From a bacterium (GTDB lineage: Bacteria; Gemmatimonadota; Glassbacteria; GWA2-58-10), in the NCBI GenBank assembly GCA_021372515.1, contig JAJFUG010000192.1, forward strand, positions 1-25,498: DNA of 25,498 bases, written 5' to 3'. Each line of letters opens with the position of its first letter. The first letter of the stretch is position 1. Made by a program: the position numbers and the translations under genes. The notes beneath the pieces are model-generated. The model did not search any database, was not told the origin of the DNA, and saw nothing but the letters and a program-made list of their open reading frames with translations. Below, piece after piece: positions 1-8,450 of the stretch.

Positions 1-1449
1 ACCAGCGCCAACATCTCCAGCGAGCATTTCGTGGGGATGATCGGCTTCGCCTACGCCGCCGGCCTGGTGGTGGCGAACATGGAATGGGGCAACTGGTATA
101 CCTACTCCCTGTTGATCTGGATTTTCCTGCCCTACTACATGCGATCCGGCCTTTACACCATGCCCGAGTTCCTGGAGCGGCGTTTCAACCGCACCACGCG
201 CTACCTGTACGCCCTGAGCACGCTTCTGACCTATGTGCTGGGGTTCATCGCCGCCATCCTCTACGCCGGGGCGGTGGTGCTGGAGGCCCTGTTCGGGATC
301 GACCCGGTGCACGGGGTGCTGCTCATGGCCGTGACCACGGCGGTCTACACGATCTACGGCGGCCTGCTCTCAGTGGTCTGGACCGATTTTCTCCAGTTCA
401 TCATCCTGTTCGCCGGCGGTGCGGTGGTCACTATCCTGGGGCTCAAGGCCACCGGCGGCCTGCTGCCCCTGATGCACGAGCTGCCGCAGAAATTTTTCCT
501 GGCCTATCCGGCCGATCACCCCGAGTTCCCGTTCGCCGGGATGGTGGGCACCGTGCTTTCGGTCAGCATGTGGTATGTCTGCACCAACCAGTTCATGGTC
601 CAGCGCTGCCTGGGCGCGCGCAGCGAGTGGGATGCCCGCATGGGCGCGGTGTTCGCCGGCTACATGAAACTCCTGCTGCCCTTCATTATCTGCCTGCCGG
701 GAGTGATCGCCTACAAGGTGCTGGGCCCGGGCGTCGACCCCAACCACGTGTTCGCCCTGCTGGTGGCGCGCCTGGTGCCGGCGGGACTGGTGGGCCTCAT
801 CATGGCCGGCCTGGCCTCGGCGATCATGTCCACCATCTCCTCGGCCCTCAACTCGGCCAGCACCGTGGCCACACTCGACTTGATCGTGCCGCTCTGGAAA
901 AAAAACGCCACCCAGGAGCAGCAGGTTAGCTGGGGCAAGTGGCTGAGCGCGCTGTTCATGATAGTCGCCGTGGGGTTCGCGATCCTGTTCTCGGAGCGTC
1001 AGGGCAAGGTGTTCCTGATCATCCAGAACATCAACGCCTATTTCGCCGCACCGGTGGCCGCGCTGTTCATCGTGGGGATTTTCTGGAAAGGGGCGACCAG
1101 CACCGCGGCCACGGTCACTTTCATCGCCGGGTTCGCCCTGAACGAGCTGACCGACAAGGTGCTGTTCCGACTGGAGCCGTTCACCCGCTACAACAGTTTC
1201 TACAACCGGGCCACGCTGGTCTTTGCGCTCAGCCTGCTGATCCTGTGGCTGGTCTCGCTGTTCACCAAAAAGACCCCGCGCGAGGTGGTGGACTCGATCT
1301 GCTGGCGGCCCAGCGACCTCTGGCTGCGCGGGGATGGCCGCTCGAAGCACGGCAACCGCAGCCTGGTGATCGCCTGGATTTTCATGGCGGGAGGAATTCT
1401 GGCCGTTTATGCGGCTTTAGGTCTCTTTCAGTGGTTCCACCGGGGCTGA
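1..1449 (+). CDS. Sodium/solute symporter (SSS family), 5'-truncated
   Basis: Inner-membrane Na+-coupled symporter of the SSS (SGLT/PutP-like) family. The reading frame is open from the first base of the window, so the N-terminus (probably the first helix and part of the second) lies outside; 482 residues are visible. The first visible residues (TSANISSEHFVG) match the conserved SSS segment around helix 2, and they are followed by a run of hydrophobic helices and the loop YTMPEFLERRFN, typical of sugar/solute-type members. The ATG at 31 is internal to the family-conserved region and is not the start. The C-terminal end has a hydrophobic last helix after a charged loop. The substrate cannot be read from sequence; a sugar, uronate or organic anion is plausible given the catabolic genes nearby. 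The gene runs toward a second, full-length SSS gene on the opposite strand. Confidence 0.9.
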   Translation, partial: TSANISSEHFVGMIGFAYAAGLVVANMEWGNWYTYSLLIWIFLPYYMRSGLYTMPEFLERRFNRTTRYLYALSTLLTYVLGFIAAILYAGAVVLEALFGIDPVHGVLLMAVTTAVYTIYGGLLSVVWTDFLQFIILFAGGAVVTILGLKATGGLLPLMHELPQKFFLAYPADHPEFPFAGMVGTVLSVSMWYVCTNQFMVQRCLGARSEWDARMGAVFAGYMKLLLPFIICLPGVIAYKVLGPGVDPNHVFALLVARLVPAGLVGLIMAGLASAIMSTISSALNSASTVATLDLIVPLWKKNATQEQQVSWGKWLSALFMIVAVGFAILFSERQGKVFLIIQNINAYFAAPVAALFIVGIFWKGATSTAATVTFIAGFALNELTDKVLFRLEPFTRYNSFYNRATLVFALSLLILWLVSLFTKKTPREVVDSICWRPSDLWLRGDGRSKHGNRSLVIAWIFMAGGILAVYAALGLFQWFHRG

Positions 1450-1609
1450 TTTGTTGACAGGTCCCACGAATAATGCCGGGATTGATGTGCCTCAAAGCCT
1501 CCACTGACGGCCCTTGGAGCGGTTTCTTCTTGAAGCGTGTTTGTTTTTTCCGAAAGAATCGCACGATTTTGCTTGCCAACTTGCCGATTATATGTTAAAG
1601 AATATGCAG

Positions 1610-1627
1610 GAACGGCCCTTGCCGTTC
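1610..1627 (+). promoter_or_regulatory. Hairpin in cold-shock gene leader
   Basis: A perfect 7-bp inverted repeat (GAACGGC / GCCGTTC, loop CCTT) lies 85 bases upstream of the cold-shock start codon, in the 263-base gap after the symporter. An AT-rich stretch just upstream (about 1585-1607) probably holds the promoter, but I could not assign clear -35/-10 boxes. Cold-shock mRNAs commonly have long structured leaders, so a regulatory role is plausible but inferred. Confidence 0.35.
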
Positions 1628-1712
1628 TCGCAAATGCCTTTGCTGTCGGCCTTTCGGACTCTCTGCGGCCCGAGGGACCAAGTCCCACCATTTTTTTCAG
1701 GAGTATCCCAAG

Positions 1713-1919
1713 ATGGCGATGGGAAAAGTGAAATGGTTCAATGATTCCAAGGGTTATGGATTCATCGCGCAGGATGGTGGCCCGGATGTGTTCGTGCACT
1801 ACTCGGCAATCCAGACAGATGGTTTCAAGTCGCTGGCCGAAAACCAGGAAGTCGAATTCGACATCATCGAGGGACCGAAAGGGCCGCAGGCCGCCAATGT
1901 AAAGCCTGTGGTTGCCTGA
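1713..1919 (+). CDS. Cold-shock domain protein (CspA family)
   Basis: A 68-residue, single-domain nucleic-acid-binding protein that acts as an RNA chaperone in the cytoplasm. The sequence shows the classic GKVKWFN start, the RNP1 motif KGYGFI and the RNP2 motif VFVHY, followed by the conserved [11 protein letters not shown] and the GPQAANV tail; length matches the family (65-75 residues). The start at 1713 is preceded by CAGGAG with a 9-base gap; the second ATG at 1719 would leave a 15-base gap and is less likely. The gene stands alone as a monocistronic unit: a 263-base leader lies upstream and an intrinsic terminator 35 bases downstream. It is flanked by two converging symporter genes and has no obvious link to the catabolic locus. 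It is not possible to say whether it is cold-induced or a constitutive paralogue. Confidence 0.97.
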   Translation: MAMGKVKWFNDSKGYGFIAQDGGPDVFVHYSAIQTDGFKSLAENQEVEFDIIEGPKGPQAANVKPVVA

Positions 1920-1953
1920 TCCAATAATAAGGACGACCACAAATGGAATATTG

Positions 1954-1990
1954 AGCCCCCGGAACTAAAAGTTCCGGGGGCTTTGTTTTG
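1954..1990 (+). terminator. Rho-independent terminator of the cold-shock gene
   Basis: A perfect 12-bp stem (AGCCCCCGGAAC / GTTCCGGGGGCT) with a 5-base loop TAAAA is followed directly by a T-rich tract (TTGTTTTG). It sits 35 bases after the cold-shock stop codon on the same strand. Confidence 0.93.
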
Positions 1991-2061
1991 CAGAAATATT
2001 CCGTTACGGGTACGTCTAATACCAACTTGCGTCTAAGGTGTTTGTACCGTTGAACCAGCCT

Positions 2062-2125
2062 GTGTAGCGGCAGGCCCCTGTGCCTGCCGTCTGTAATAAG
2101 GGCGGCCACGGGGGGCCGCCCCTAC
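2062..2125. repeat. Double-hairpin intergenic element, copy 1
   Basis: Two adjacent perfect hairpins: CGGCAGGC / GCCTGCCG at 2068-2089 with a 6-base loop, and GGGCGGCC / GGCCGCCC at 2100-2121 with a 6-base loop, flanked by GTAG and CTAC. It lies in the gap between the cold-shock terminator and the end of the - strand symporter gene. The same two-hairpin layout recurs near 9940 and 12093. There is no T tract, so it is not a simple terminator, although it may protect the 3' end of the symporter transcript. Confidence 0.75.
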
Positions 2126-2161
2126 GGTATGTTTCCTCGTCCCTGCTTGAAAAAATCAACC

Positions 2162-3859
2162 TCAGGCCCGGCGGTTCTTGTAGCTCTGAATCAGGCGCGC
2201 CGCCACCAGCACGAATACGCCCATCAGGGCCATCAGTGCCGCGATGGAGAAATTGATCATCCGCCCGGCGAACGGCAGGTCCATGAAAGCCAGGCACAGC
2301 GCGGCTACACCCATGCCCACCGTGGTCCAGCCGGTGATCCGGATGCTGCCGGCATCCGTGAAATCCGTATCCCCCACCTCGCTCGGCTGCACCGGGGTGG
2401 TGACTTTCTTGAAGAAAGCGTCCAGCCGCTCCTTGTACTTGCCCTTGGCCTGGATGAACAGCCCGGGCACGAAATAGACCAGCGCGCTCAGCCCTCCCAC
2501 ATAGTAGATCTCGTTGGTGAATGATATCTCGTGGTTGAAAAGCAGGCTGAACAGGCCGATCCCCAGCCCGGCGCCGTAGGAGGCGATCGCCCCCCACCAG
2601 GGGGTGTGACGGTAGAAAAGGCCGCAGAGGATCGGAATACCGGCCGGCACGATACACACGCCGCTCAGGGTGATCATCAGCTTGAACACTCCGCCCTTGA
2701 CCCCGGACTGCACTATCGCCGCAGTGATCACCAGGCCGCCCAGCAGAAGCGTCACCACCCGCCCGATGAACAGCAACATCTTCGGGCTGGCTTTCTTCCA
2801 GAGTAGTTGCTTGATGATGTCCTCGGTCACGATCCCGGCCATGACGTTGAAATTGGCGCTCAGCGTGCTCATCGTGGCCGAAAGCATGGCCGCCAGCAGG
2901 ATACCCATCGCCCCGTGCGGCAGGAATTTCATGCAGAAAGCCACGTAGGCCGCCTCGTGCGGCGCGTTCTGTCCTATCGCCACGGCGCTCAGGTCAAGGC
3001 CGATAATGCGGCTCACGATGGGCGGGGTGAGCCAGATCGCCGGGGCCACCAGCAGGAGCAGCATCGTGATCAGGGCCACCTTGCGCGCCTCGCGCTCGTC
3101 CTTGACCGAAAAATAACGCTGGGCCGCTCCGCCGCTGGACATGGCGAATGTCATCATGATCCCGTAGGCGATCAGCCAGCTCCACGAGAACTCCTGGGTC
3201 TGCACGCTCCAGTAACCGGCCGGGGCATCGGTGAACAGACGGGAGAAACTGCCCAACTCGAACAGGCTGAGAATCATCACCACCAGGCAACAGGGGAACA
3301 GCACCATGAACTGGAGCGTGTCGGTCACCACCACTCCCCACAGCCCGCCGATCAGGCAGTACAGGGCGATCACGCCGCCGCAGACCGCGATGGTCAGGTT
3401 CAGGGGGGTGCCCATGGCCACGGAGACAAACTTTCCCAGGGCCAGCAGCATGATCCCGCCCTGGATGATCCAGATGATCATGTGCGTCCATGAGTAGAGC
3501 TGGTTGGTCGAGACCCCGTAACGCTCCGACAGGTACGACATCACCGTGTCCGAGCGCGAGCGGCGCCAGCGTGAGGCCAGGAACCACACCGCCAGGGCCA
3601 GGCCGATGCAGTTGGTCAGGTAGGTGAGCAGCCCCACCGAGGCGGCCCGGTAGGCCAGGCCGGCCCCGCCGGTGAAAGTGTAGACGCTGAAGGAGGTCAT
3701 GAACAGCGAAATTCCGGACAGCCACCAGGGCAGCTTGTTCCCGCTCTTGAAAAAATCGGCGTCGTTCTTGTTGAAGATCGACAGGGCCACACCGACAGCG
3801 ACCATCAGGAGCATGTAGATCGCCACCACCAGTGTGTCCACCCGTGAAATCGTCGTCAT
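2162..3859 (-). CDS. Sodium/solute symporter (SSS family)
   Basis: A complete 565-residue SSS-family symporter, predicted inner-membrane with about 13 helices, importing a solute with Na+. The N-terminus (VDTLVVAIYMLLMVAVGV), the DADFFKSGNKLPWWLSGISL segment and the SVYTFTGGAGLAYRA loop are typical of family members near sugar catabolic genes. The later repeated segment around MLSATMSTLSANFNVMAGI carries the small and hydroxyl residues associated with the Na+ site in this family. The start is supported by AAAGGAGGT four to five bases upstream. It is the last gene of the MDR / Gfo-Idh / GH94 / creatininase operon, 46 bases after the creatininase gene, which suggests that it imports the substrate of that pathway. 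The substrate is unknown. Confidence 0.93.
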   Translation of the reverse strand: MTTISRVDTLVVAIYMLLMVAVGVALSIFNKNDADFFKSGNKLPWWLSGISLFMTSFSVYTFTGGAGLAYRAASVGLLTYLTNCIGLALAVWFLASRWRRSRSDTVMSYLSERYGVSTNQLYSWTHMIIWIIQGGIMLLALGKFVSVAMGTPLNLTIAVCGGVIALYCLIGGLWGVVVTDTLQFMVLFPCCLVVMILSLFELGSFSRLFTDAPAGYWSVQTQEFSWSWLIAYGIMMTFAMSSGGAAQRYFSVKDEREARKVALITMLLLLVAPAIWLTPPIVSRIIGLDLSAVAIGQNAPHEAAYVAFCMKFLPHGAMGILLAAMLSATMSTLSANFNVMAGIVTEDIIKQLLWKKASPKMLLFIGRVVTLLLGGLVITAAIVQSGVKGGVFKLMITLSGVCIVPAGIPILCGLFYRHTPWWGAIASYGAGLGIGLFSLLFNHEISFTNEIYYVGGLSALVYFVPGLFIQAKGKYKERLDAFFKKVTTPVQPSEVGDTDFTDAGSIRITGWTTVGMGVAALCLAFMDLPFAGRMINFSIAALMALMGVFVLVAARLIQSYKNRRA

Positions 3860-3905
3860 TCAACCTCCTTTGGCAATTGTTGGATAATTTATGTTTCAGT
3901 TGCTC

Positions 3906-4676
3906 CTATTGAATCCGTCGCAGAAAACTCTCCAGGTCATCAACCAGGAGCTTGAAAAGCTTCTCGCCTTTTTCCCGCGTGCCGAGCGTCGCCGCGCCGT
4001 GGATGCCGCTCACGGAGCCCTCTTTCATGTCGCGCACCATCCAGATCAGGTCGGGGTCGCCCTGCATGTACTCATCCACCGCGCGCTCCATTTTCACCAG
4101 GGAGGGTTCCAGGGCCAGCATCAGCGAGGTTTCGAGCTCGCAGGCGTGACCGTAGTCCTTGCCCTCGGTCATCGCCTTGAGCTGCGGGGCGATGGTGGAG
4201 AATGCGTTCACCAGGTACATCCGGAAATCGCGCCGCAGGTTCGCCGCCGGGCCGGCCAGGCGCTGGAGCGCATCGCGCAGGGCGGTCTCCAGCACGCCCT
4301 TGTTGCCGCCGTGCCCGTTGAACAGCACCAGACGGCCGAACCCATGACGGCAGACGCTCTCGGCGATATCGCCCACCATCGAGATAATAGTCGCGGCGCT
4401 GAAAGTGACCGTGCCGCAGAAACTCATCGTGTCCAGGCAGTAGCTGTAGGGAATCTCGGGCATGACAATCACGTTGGAAAGCTTTTTCGCCGCGGCCTCG
4501 GCCACCGCCACGGCCTGGTAAGTGTCCGTGCCCATGGGCAGGTGATAGCCGTGCTCCTCGGTCGCCCCGATGGTCTGGACAAAGATAAGGCTCTTTCTGT
4601 CCGGGCGCGACTCCAACTCATCCCAGGTGTAGTCGGCCAGACGGATCTTTTCACCTTTGACATTCGTAACCGGCAT
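3906..4676 (-). CDS. Creatininase-family amidohydrolase
   Basis: A 256-residue protein of the creatininase superfamily (metal-dependent cyclic amide/amide hydrolases, also mycofactocin MftE-type peptidases). The motif EEHGYHLPMGTD supplies E40, H42 and D51, the expected metal ligands; NGHGGN carries H122; HACELETS (177-184) matches the usual HAGE-x-ETS motif. I start it at 4676, because GGGAGG lies 11 bases upstream and the 24 extra residues of the longer frame (to 4748) have no family resemblance and intrude on the upstream spacer. It lies 77 bases after the GH94 gene and 46 before the symporter, so it probably belongs to the same catabolic operon. Members in sugar operons are uncharacterised; a lactone- or amide-opening role is only a guess. 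Confidence 0.93.
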   Translation of the reverse strand: MPVTNVKGEKIRLADYTWDELESRPDRKSLIFVQTIGATEEHGYHLPMGTDTYQAVAVAEAAAKKLSNVIVMPEIPYSYCLDTMSFCGTVTFSAATIISMVGDIAESVCRHGFGRLVLFNGHGGNKGVLETALRDALQRLAGPAANLRRDFRMYLVNAFSTIAPQLKAMTEGKDYGHACELETSLMLALEPSLVKMERAVDEYMQGDPDLIWMVRDMKEGSVSGIHGAATLGTREKGEKLFKLLVDDLESFLRRIQ

Positions 4677-4753
4677 TTTAAGTACTACCTCCCTCTTTGG
4701 ATCGATATGCGCCTGGCGCCGGAAAGCCCGGCCCGGGCCGGAAAACAACTCGC

Positions 4754-7363
4754 TTATTTACCCAGCAGGACCTCGCAGGTGACCGCCTTGCGGCCCTGCA
4801 GCAACGCTTGCGGAATTCGCGCGGCCCCACCCTCCACGGGCAGCGTCTCGCCGCTGTCCAGACGCGCCCGCAGCACGCCGCGCGCCACACCCTGAGGGTT
4901 GGACACTTTCACAGTCACCCGGCAGCCGCGGAACACCTTTTCCACGCTGAACTCTTTCCACTGCCGCGGCGGGACCGGGTCGACAATCAAACTGTCGAAA
5001 TCGGCCAGCACGCCATAGATACGCTCCACGCTGCGGCGCAGCCAGCCGATCGAGCCGGTGAAATTGTTGAACAGGTTGCGCCCGAAATAGGGGTGGCTCG
5101 GCCCCACGGTGTAGTTCGACATCTCGTGCGGGGGGCCGGTGGCGATATCGGGCAGGGTGGCGGAGGGCAGGATCTTTTTCAGCTCGGCCCAGGCGCGCCC
5201 GCCCTGGCCCAGGCAGGCCAGGCCGTATGTCAGGAAACTCTGGCCGTGGGTGTAAATCGCCCCGTTCTCGAACTGCCCCGGCACCTGGTCGGCGATACGG
5301 CCCACCAGAGCGCGCGAGGCGACCGTGTACGGCGGGTCGATGAGGACACAGCCCAGGGGTGTGTTGACCTTCTCCACCGCCTCCAGCACTGCCCCCACCC
5401 GTCCGGCCGCCCCGGCCACTCCGTTGAACAGGGCCCAGGCGTTGACATTCAGGTGGAACTTGCCCTCCGCGCAGGCGCTGCTACCCACCGGACGGCCGTC
5501 CGAGGAGAACGCGTAGATGTAGTGGCTGCCGTCCCAGGCGTGGGTGTTGAGCGCCGCCGTGACCTCGGCGACAATCTCGTCCATCAGGCTCATACTCGCG
5601 CTGTCACCGCGGAATGCCGCCAGCTCGCGGAACTTGCGGGCGGCCCAGACCAGGGCCATCGAGAGCCAGGCGCTCACGCCCTTGCCGTCGCGGCCCACCC
5701 CGTCCAGGGCGTCGTTCCAGTCGCCGTGGCCGATCAGGCACAGCCCGTGCAGCCCGCGGTTTTCATACAGGCTCTGCACAGCGCGGCGGGCGTGCTCGTA
5801 GATCGTGGCCGGGTTCGTGCTCTCGGTGCGCCCGGTCTCCGGGTTGAAAAAGCCCTCCTCGCGGTCCAGGAAAGCGAAATCCCCGCTCTCCTTGACATAA
5901 GTGACCAGGGTGTCGGGGATCCAGGAGCAGTTGTCCATGTAGCGGCGCAGGTCGTGCCGCCCGCCTGCGATCTTGTCGAACCCGCGCATCGCCCCGCCGT
6001 CCGCGTACTGGTGGCGCAGCGTGGTGGCCAGCATCACCGCTACGTACTCCGGGTCGAACGAGCAGATACCCAGCAGGTACTGCAGGATGTCGCGCACTCC
6101 CAGCTTGGGGTTGCCCAGCAGAAGGCGGCTCTGGGAGTGGTTTTGCTGGCGCGACCAGACATTGTAAAAACGGTCCAGCTCGGTGTCCGGGGTGTGGCCC
6201 ACCTGACGGCGCACCTGGGTCTCGAAGCAGGCCCGCACCTCCTCCAGGCGGGCCGTCCAGGCCCCGGGCGCGAAAAACCGTCCGCGCAGTGCGATAAGCT
6301 CGCCCCGGAACGCCTCGCGGTCGCAGGCCGTGGTGCCGAGTAACAGCTCGACCGCCTCGCTGCCACCGGGCGCCAGCTCGAAGCTGAACTGCATGGCCGA
6401 GACCAGGCCCATCCAGGGCTGGTAGCCCGAGGAATTGCGGCAGCGGCCCTCGCTCACGGCGCGGGGGAACAGCCTCTGACGGCCGCCGCCGGTGAAATCC
6501 TCGCCCGAGAGGTCCCAGCTTTCGAAGGCCCGGCTGCTCATCAGCCAGCCCGAGCGGGGCAGAAGGTTGTTGCGGTCGTTGTTCAAGGCCAGCAGAGCGT
6601 GCTGCTCCGGGTAGACCACTCCCTCGCTCACCACCTGCTGGACAAAGGCATCCCCGGGGTAGGACTCCAGGCCCCAGTTGACCTGCACGAACAGCGAAAG
6701 CTTTCTGGTGCGGTCGCTGCGGTTGGTCAGAGTCAATCGCCAGGCTTCGAGGCTCTCATCCAGGGGCACGAACACCTCGAGCCGCGTGCCGATCCCGCTC
6801 CGCTCGGCGGCGATGGCCAGCGAGGCGGTCCCCTGCTCGCAGCGGAAATCGCGGTACTGCTCCTCCTCGCGCCCCTGCAGCGGAAAGGCGTGCCAGATAT
6901 CCACCCCGGCGGCGGTTTCCTCGCGCAGCCAGAAAAAGCGCTGGTCCGCGGCCCTTGGAGCGGTGGGCACATAGGACTTGTCACCGTTGGCGGTCAGCGG
7001 GCCGGCGTGCACCCCGTCATAGCAACTGAACCCGGCCCCGGTCTGGTCCCAGAGAGTGCCGTAGAGGCCGAACTCGCGGTCGTGGTGGCTGACCAGGAAA
7101 TGGATCCAGGGCCGCGGCGTGCCGACCCTGGTGATTACATGGGTGCTGTCGGTCAGGAACCCCGCGCTGTCGCGGCTGTCCTCGAAACGGCTGTAGCGGC
7201 TCTGCAGAAGGGCCAGGTCCTGGGCGCCCAGCGCCTCGGCCAAACTGCGCCCGGCGCGCAGGGCGGTCTCCGCGGTCCGGACCAGGCTGTCCAGACGGGC
7301 GGACAGGGACTGGTCTTCCACATGCGACAGTCTGTTTTCTTTCTTCATTCGCTCCACACTCAT
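4754..7363 (-). CDS. GH94-type glycoside phosphorylase (cellobiose/chitobiose phosphorylase-like)
   Basis: An 869-residue cytoplasmic protein of the GH94 (former GT36) family, which phosphorolyses beta-linked disaccharides to a sugar 1-phosphate plus a free sugar. The N-terminal half is a beta-sandwich-like domain (segments near WIHFLVSHHDREFGLYGTLW). The C-terminal half is an (alpha/alpha)6 barrel with YNVWSRQQ, IGHGDWNDALDG, ENGAIYTHGQ and NNFTGSIGWLRR. Asp548 of GDWND corresponds to the family's general acid, and the THG and TGS segments to its phosphate-site loops (from family knowledge). No signal peptide is seen. The frame extends to 7588 but overlaps the preceding gene; ATG 7363 lies 20 bases after that gene's stop with GGAAAGG nearby, and ATG 7348 (behind GGAG) is an alternative. 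The acceptor sugar (glucose, GlcNAc, gluconate or a uronate) is not decided. Confidence 0.9.
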   Translation of the reverse strand: MSVERMKKENRLSHVEDQSLSARLDSLVRTAETALRAGRSLAEALGAQDLALLQSRYSRFEDSRDSAGFLTDSTHVITRVGTPRPWIHFLVSHHDREFGLYGTLWDQTGAGFSCYDGVHAGPLTANGDKSYVPTAPRAADQRFFWLREETAAGVDIWHAFPLQGREEEQYRDFRCEQGTASLAIAAERSGIGTRLEVFVPLDESLEAWRLTLTNRSDRTRKLSLFVQVNWGLESYPGDAFVQQVVSEGVVYPEQHALLALNNDRNNLLPRSGWLMSSRAFESWDLSGEDFTGGGRQRLFPRAVSEGRCRNSSGYQPWMGLVSAMQFSFELAPGGSEAVELLLGTTACDREAFRGELIALRGRFFAPGAWTARLEEVRACFETQVRRQVGHTPDTELDRFYNVWSRQQNHSQSRLLLGNPKLGVRDILQYLLGICSFDPEYVAVMLATTLRHQYADGGAMRGFDKIAGGRHDLRRYMDNCSWIPDTLVTYVKESGDFAFLDREEGFFNPETGRTESTNPATIYEHARRAVQSLYENRGLHGLCLIGHGDWNDALDGVGRDGKGVSAWLSMALVWAARKFRELAAFRGDSASMSLMDEIVAEVTAALNTHAWDGSHYIYAFSSDGRPVGSSACAEGKFHLNVNAWALFNGVAGAAGRVGAVLEAVEKVNTPLGCVLIDPPYTVASRALVGRIADQVPGQFENGAIYTHGQSFLTYGLACLGQGGRAWAELKKILPSATLPDIATGPPHEMSNYTVGPSHPYFGRNLFNNFTGSIGWLRRSVERIYGVLADFDSLIVDPVPPRQWKEFSVEKVFRGCRVTVKVSNPQGVARGVLRARLDSGETLPVEGGAARIPQALLQGRKAVTCEVLLGK

Positions 7364-7383
7364 AGCCCTTTCCGCAAGGTCGG

Positions 7384-8448
7384 TTATTCTTCGTCCAGGC
7401 TCACCGTGCGCCCGCTCGCTGCGGCGCGGTTGATCGCAAACAGCACCTCCAGGGTCGCCAGGGCCAGGCGGGCCGAGTCGGCCGGCTCGCGATGGTCGCG
7501 CACGGCGCGGGCCAGCTCCATGATCCCGCCCGACCAGTCCACGCCGCTGGCCGGCCAGGGCCCGGGCGTGCCCTCCACCTGGTCCCACTTACCGGAGTCC
7601 CGCTCCGAAACGCGCAGCTCGCCCTCGGCGGCAAACATCGAGGCCAGGCTGAGGCTGCCCTTGTCGCCCTGGATTTCCATTCCATGATGGCTGGTGTTGG
7701 AATTGGCGAACGAGAACGCGATCCGGGCGATCACCCCGCTGCGGAACCGCAGCAGGGCGAAACCGTGGTCGAACACCTGCACCTTGAACGTGCGGCCGCT
7801 GAGGTCGGTGCGCTCCGGGACCGCGATGTCGAACATGCCCTGCACCTCGCTCACCGGACCGAACCAGTAGAGCAGCAGCGACACGGGATAGGGGCCGACA
7901 TCCAGCACCGGGCCCGCACCCACCTTGTAGAACTGCTCCGGATTGGGGTGCCAGGTCTCGGCGCGCCCGTGGTACAGCTCGGCCGTGGCCGAAACCGCCT
8001 TGCCGATCCGGCCCGAGTCCAGAAGGTCTTTCACCTTGCGCTGGTTGCGCCCCAGCAGGATGAAAGGCGAGCAGGAGAGAGTCACCCCCTTGCCGCCGGC
8101 CAGGGAGACCAGTTCCGCGGCCGCCTCCAGGCTCAGGGCCAGCGGCTTTTCGGAATGCACGTGCTTGCCCGCCTCCAGGGCGCGGCGGGTGATCTGCTCG
8201 TGGACCTGGGCCGGAGTCAGGTTCACCACCGCGTCCACCGCGGGATCGGCCAGCAGCTCATCCAGCGTGCCATAGGCCCGGCCGCCGTGTTTTTCCACGA
8301 AAGAGTGGCTCTTTTCGGTCAGACTGTCCCAGGCCCCGGCGAACTCCACTCCCTCGCGCAACTCTTCCGAGCGGGCGTTGAAATGCCCCAGGTAGAACCC
8401 GGCTATGTCTCCGGTGCCGACGACGGCGAAACGGAATGGCTTGTGCAT
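7384..8448 (-). CDS. Gfo/Idh/MocA-family oxidoreductase
   Basis: A 354-residue NAD(P)-dependent sugar or polyol dehydrogenase. The N-terminal Rossmann fold has GTGDIAG at 11-17 and an acidic D41 after the second strand. The EKPLALS motif at 100-106 supplies the conserved catalytic Lys101, and the C-terminal alpha/beta domain carries DVGPYPV at 183-189. This last motif is usually DxGxH; the Tyr version is known from the dihydrodiol/xylose dehydrogenase-like branch. The open frame reaches 9297, but the first 283 residues are an out-of-frame shadow of the upstream dehydrogenase. ATG 8448 is preceded by AGGAG seven bases upstream and begins only 2 bases after that gene's stop, so the two are translationally linked. 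Oxidation of a free sugar released by the adjacent phosphorylase is a reasonable inference. Confidence 0.93.
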   Translation of the reverse strand: MHKPFRFAVVGTGDIAGFYLGHFNARSEELREGVEFAGAWDSLTEKSHSFVEKHGGRAYGTLDELLADPAVDAVVNLTPAQVHEQITRRALEAGKHVHSEKPLALSLEAAAELVSLAGGKGVTLSCSPFILLGRNQRKVKDLLDSGRIGKAVSATAELYHGRAETWHPNPEQFYKVGAGPVLDVGPYPVSLLLYWFGPVSEVQGMFDIAVPERTDLSGRTFKVQVFDHGFALLRFRSGVIARIAFSFANSNTSHHGMEIQGDKGSLSLASMFAAEGELRVSERDSGKWDQVEGTPGPWPASGVDWSGGIMELARAVRDHREPADSARLALATLEVLFAINRAAASGRTVSLDEE

Positions 8449-8450
8449 GG

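Noticed and set aside
2062-2125. Double hairpin as an intrinsic terminator of the symporter operon
   Set aside because: No T-rich tail on either strand, and similar elements occur at other places, including upstream of a gene.
3868-3890. A TTGGCA...TTGGA stretch as a sigma-54 promoter
   Set aside because: On the + strand, pointing away from the symporter gene, and lacking the GC of the -12 element.
4697-6343. A 548-residue open frame opposite the GH94 gene
   Set aside because: Low-complexity, Arg/His/Gln/Ala-rich translation with no family resemblance; it is the antisense shadow of a well-supported GC-rich gene.
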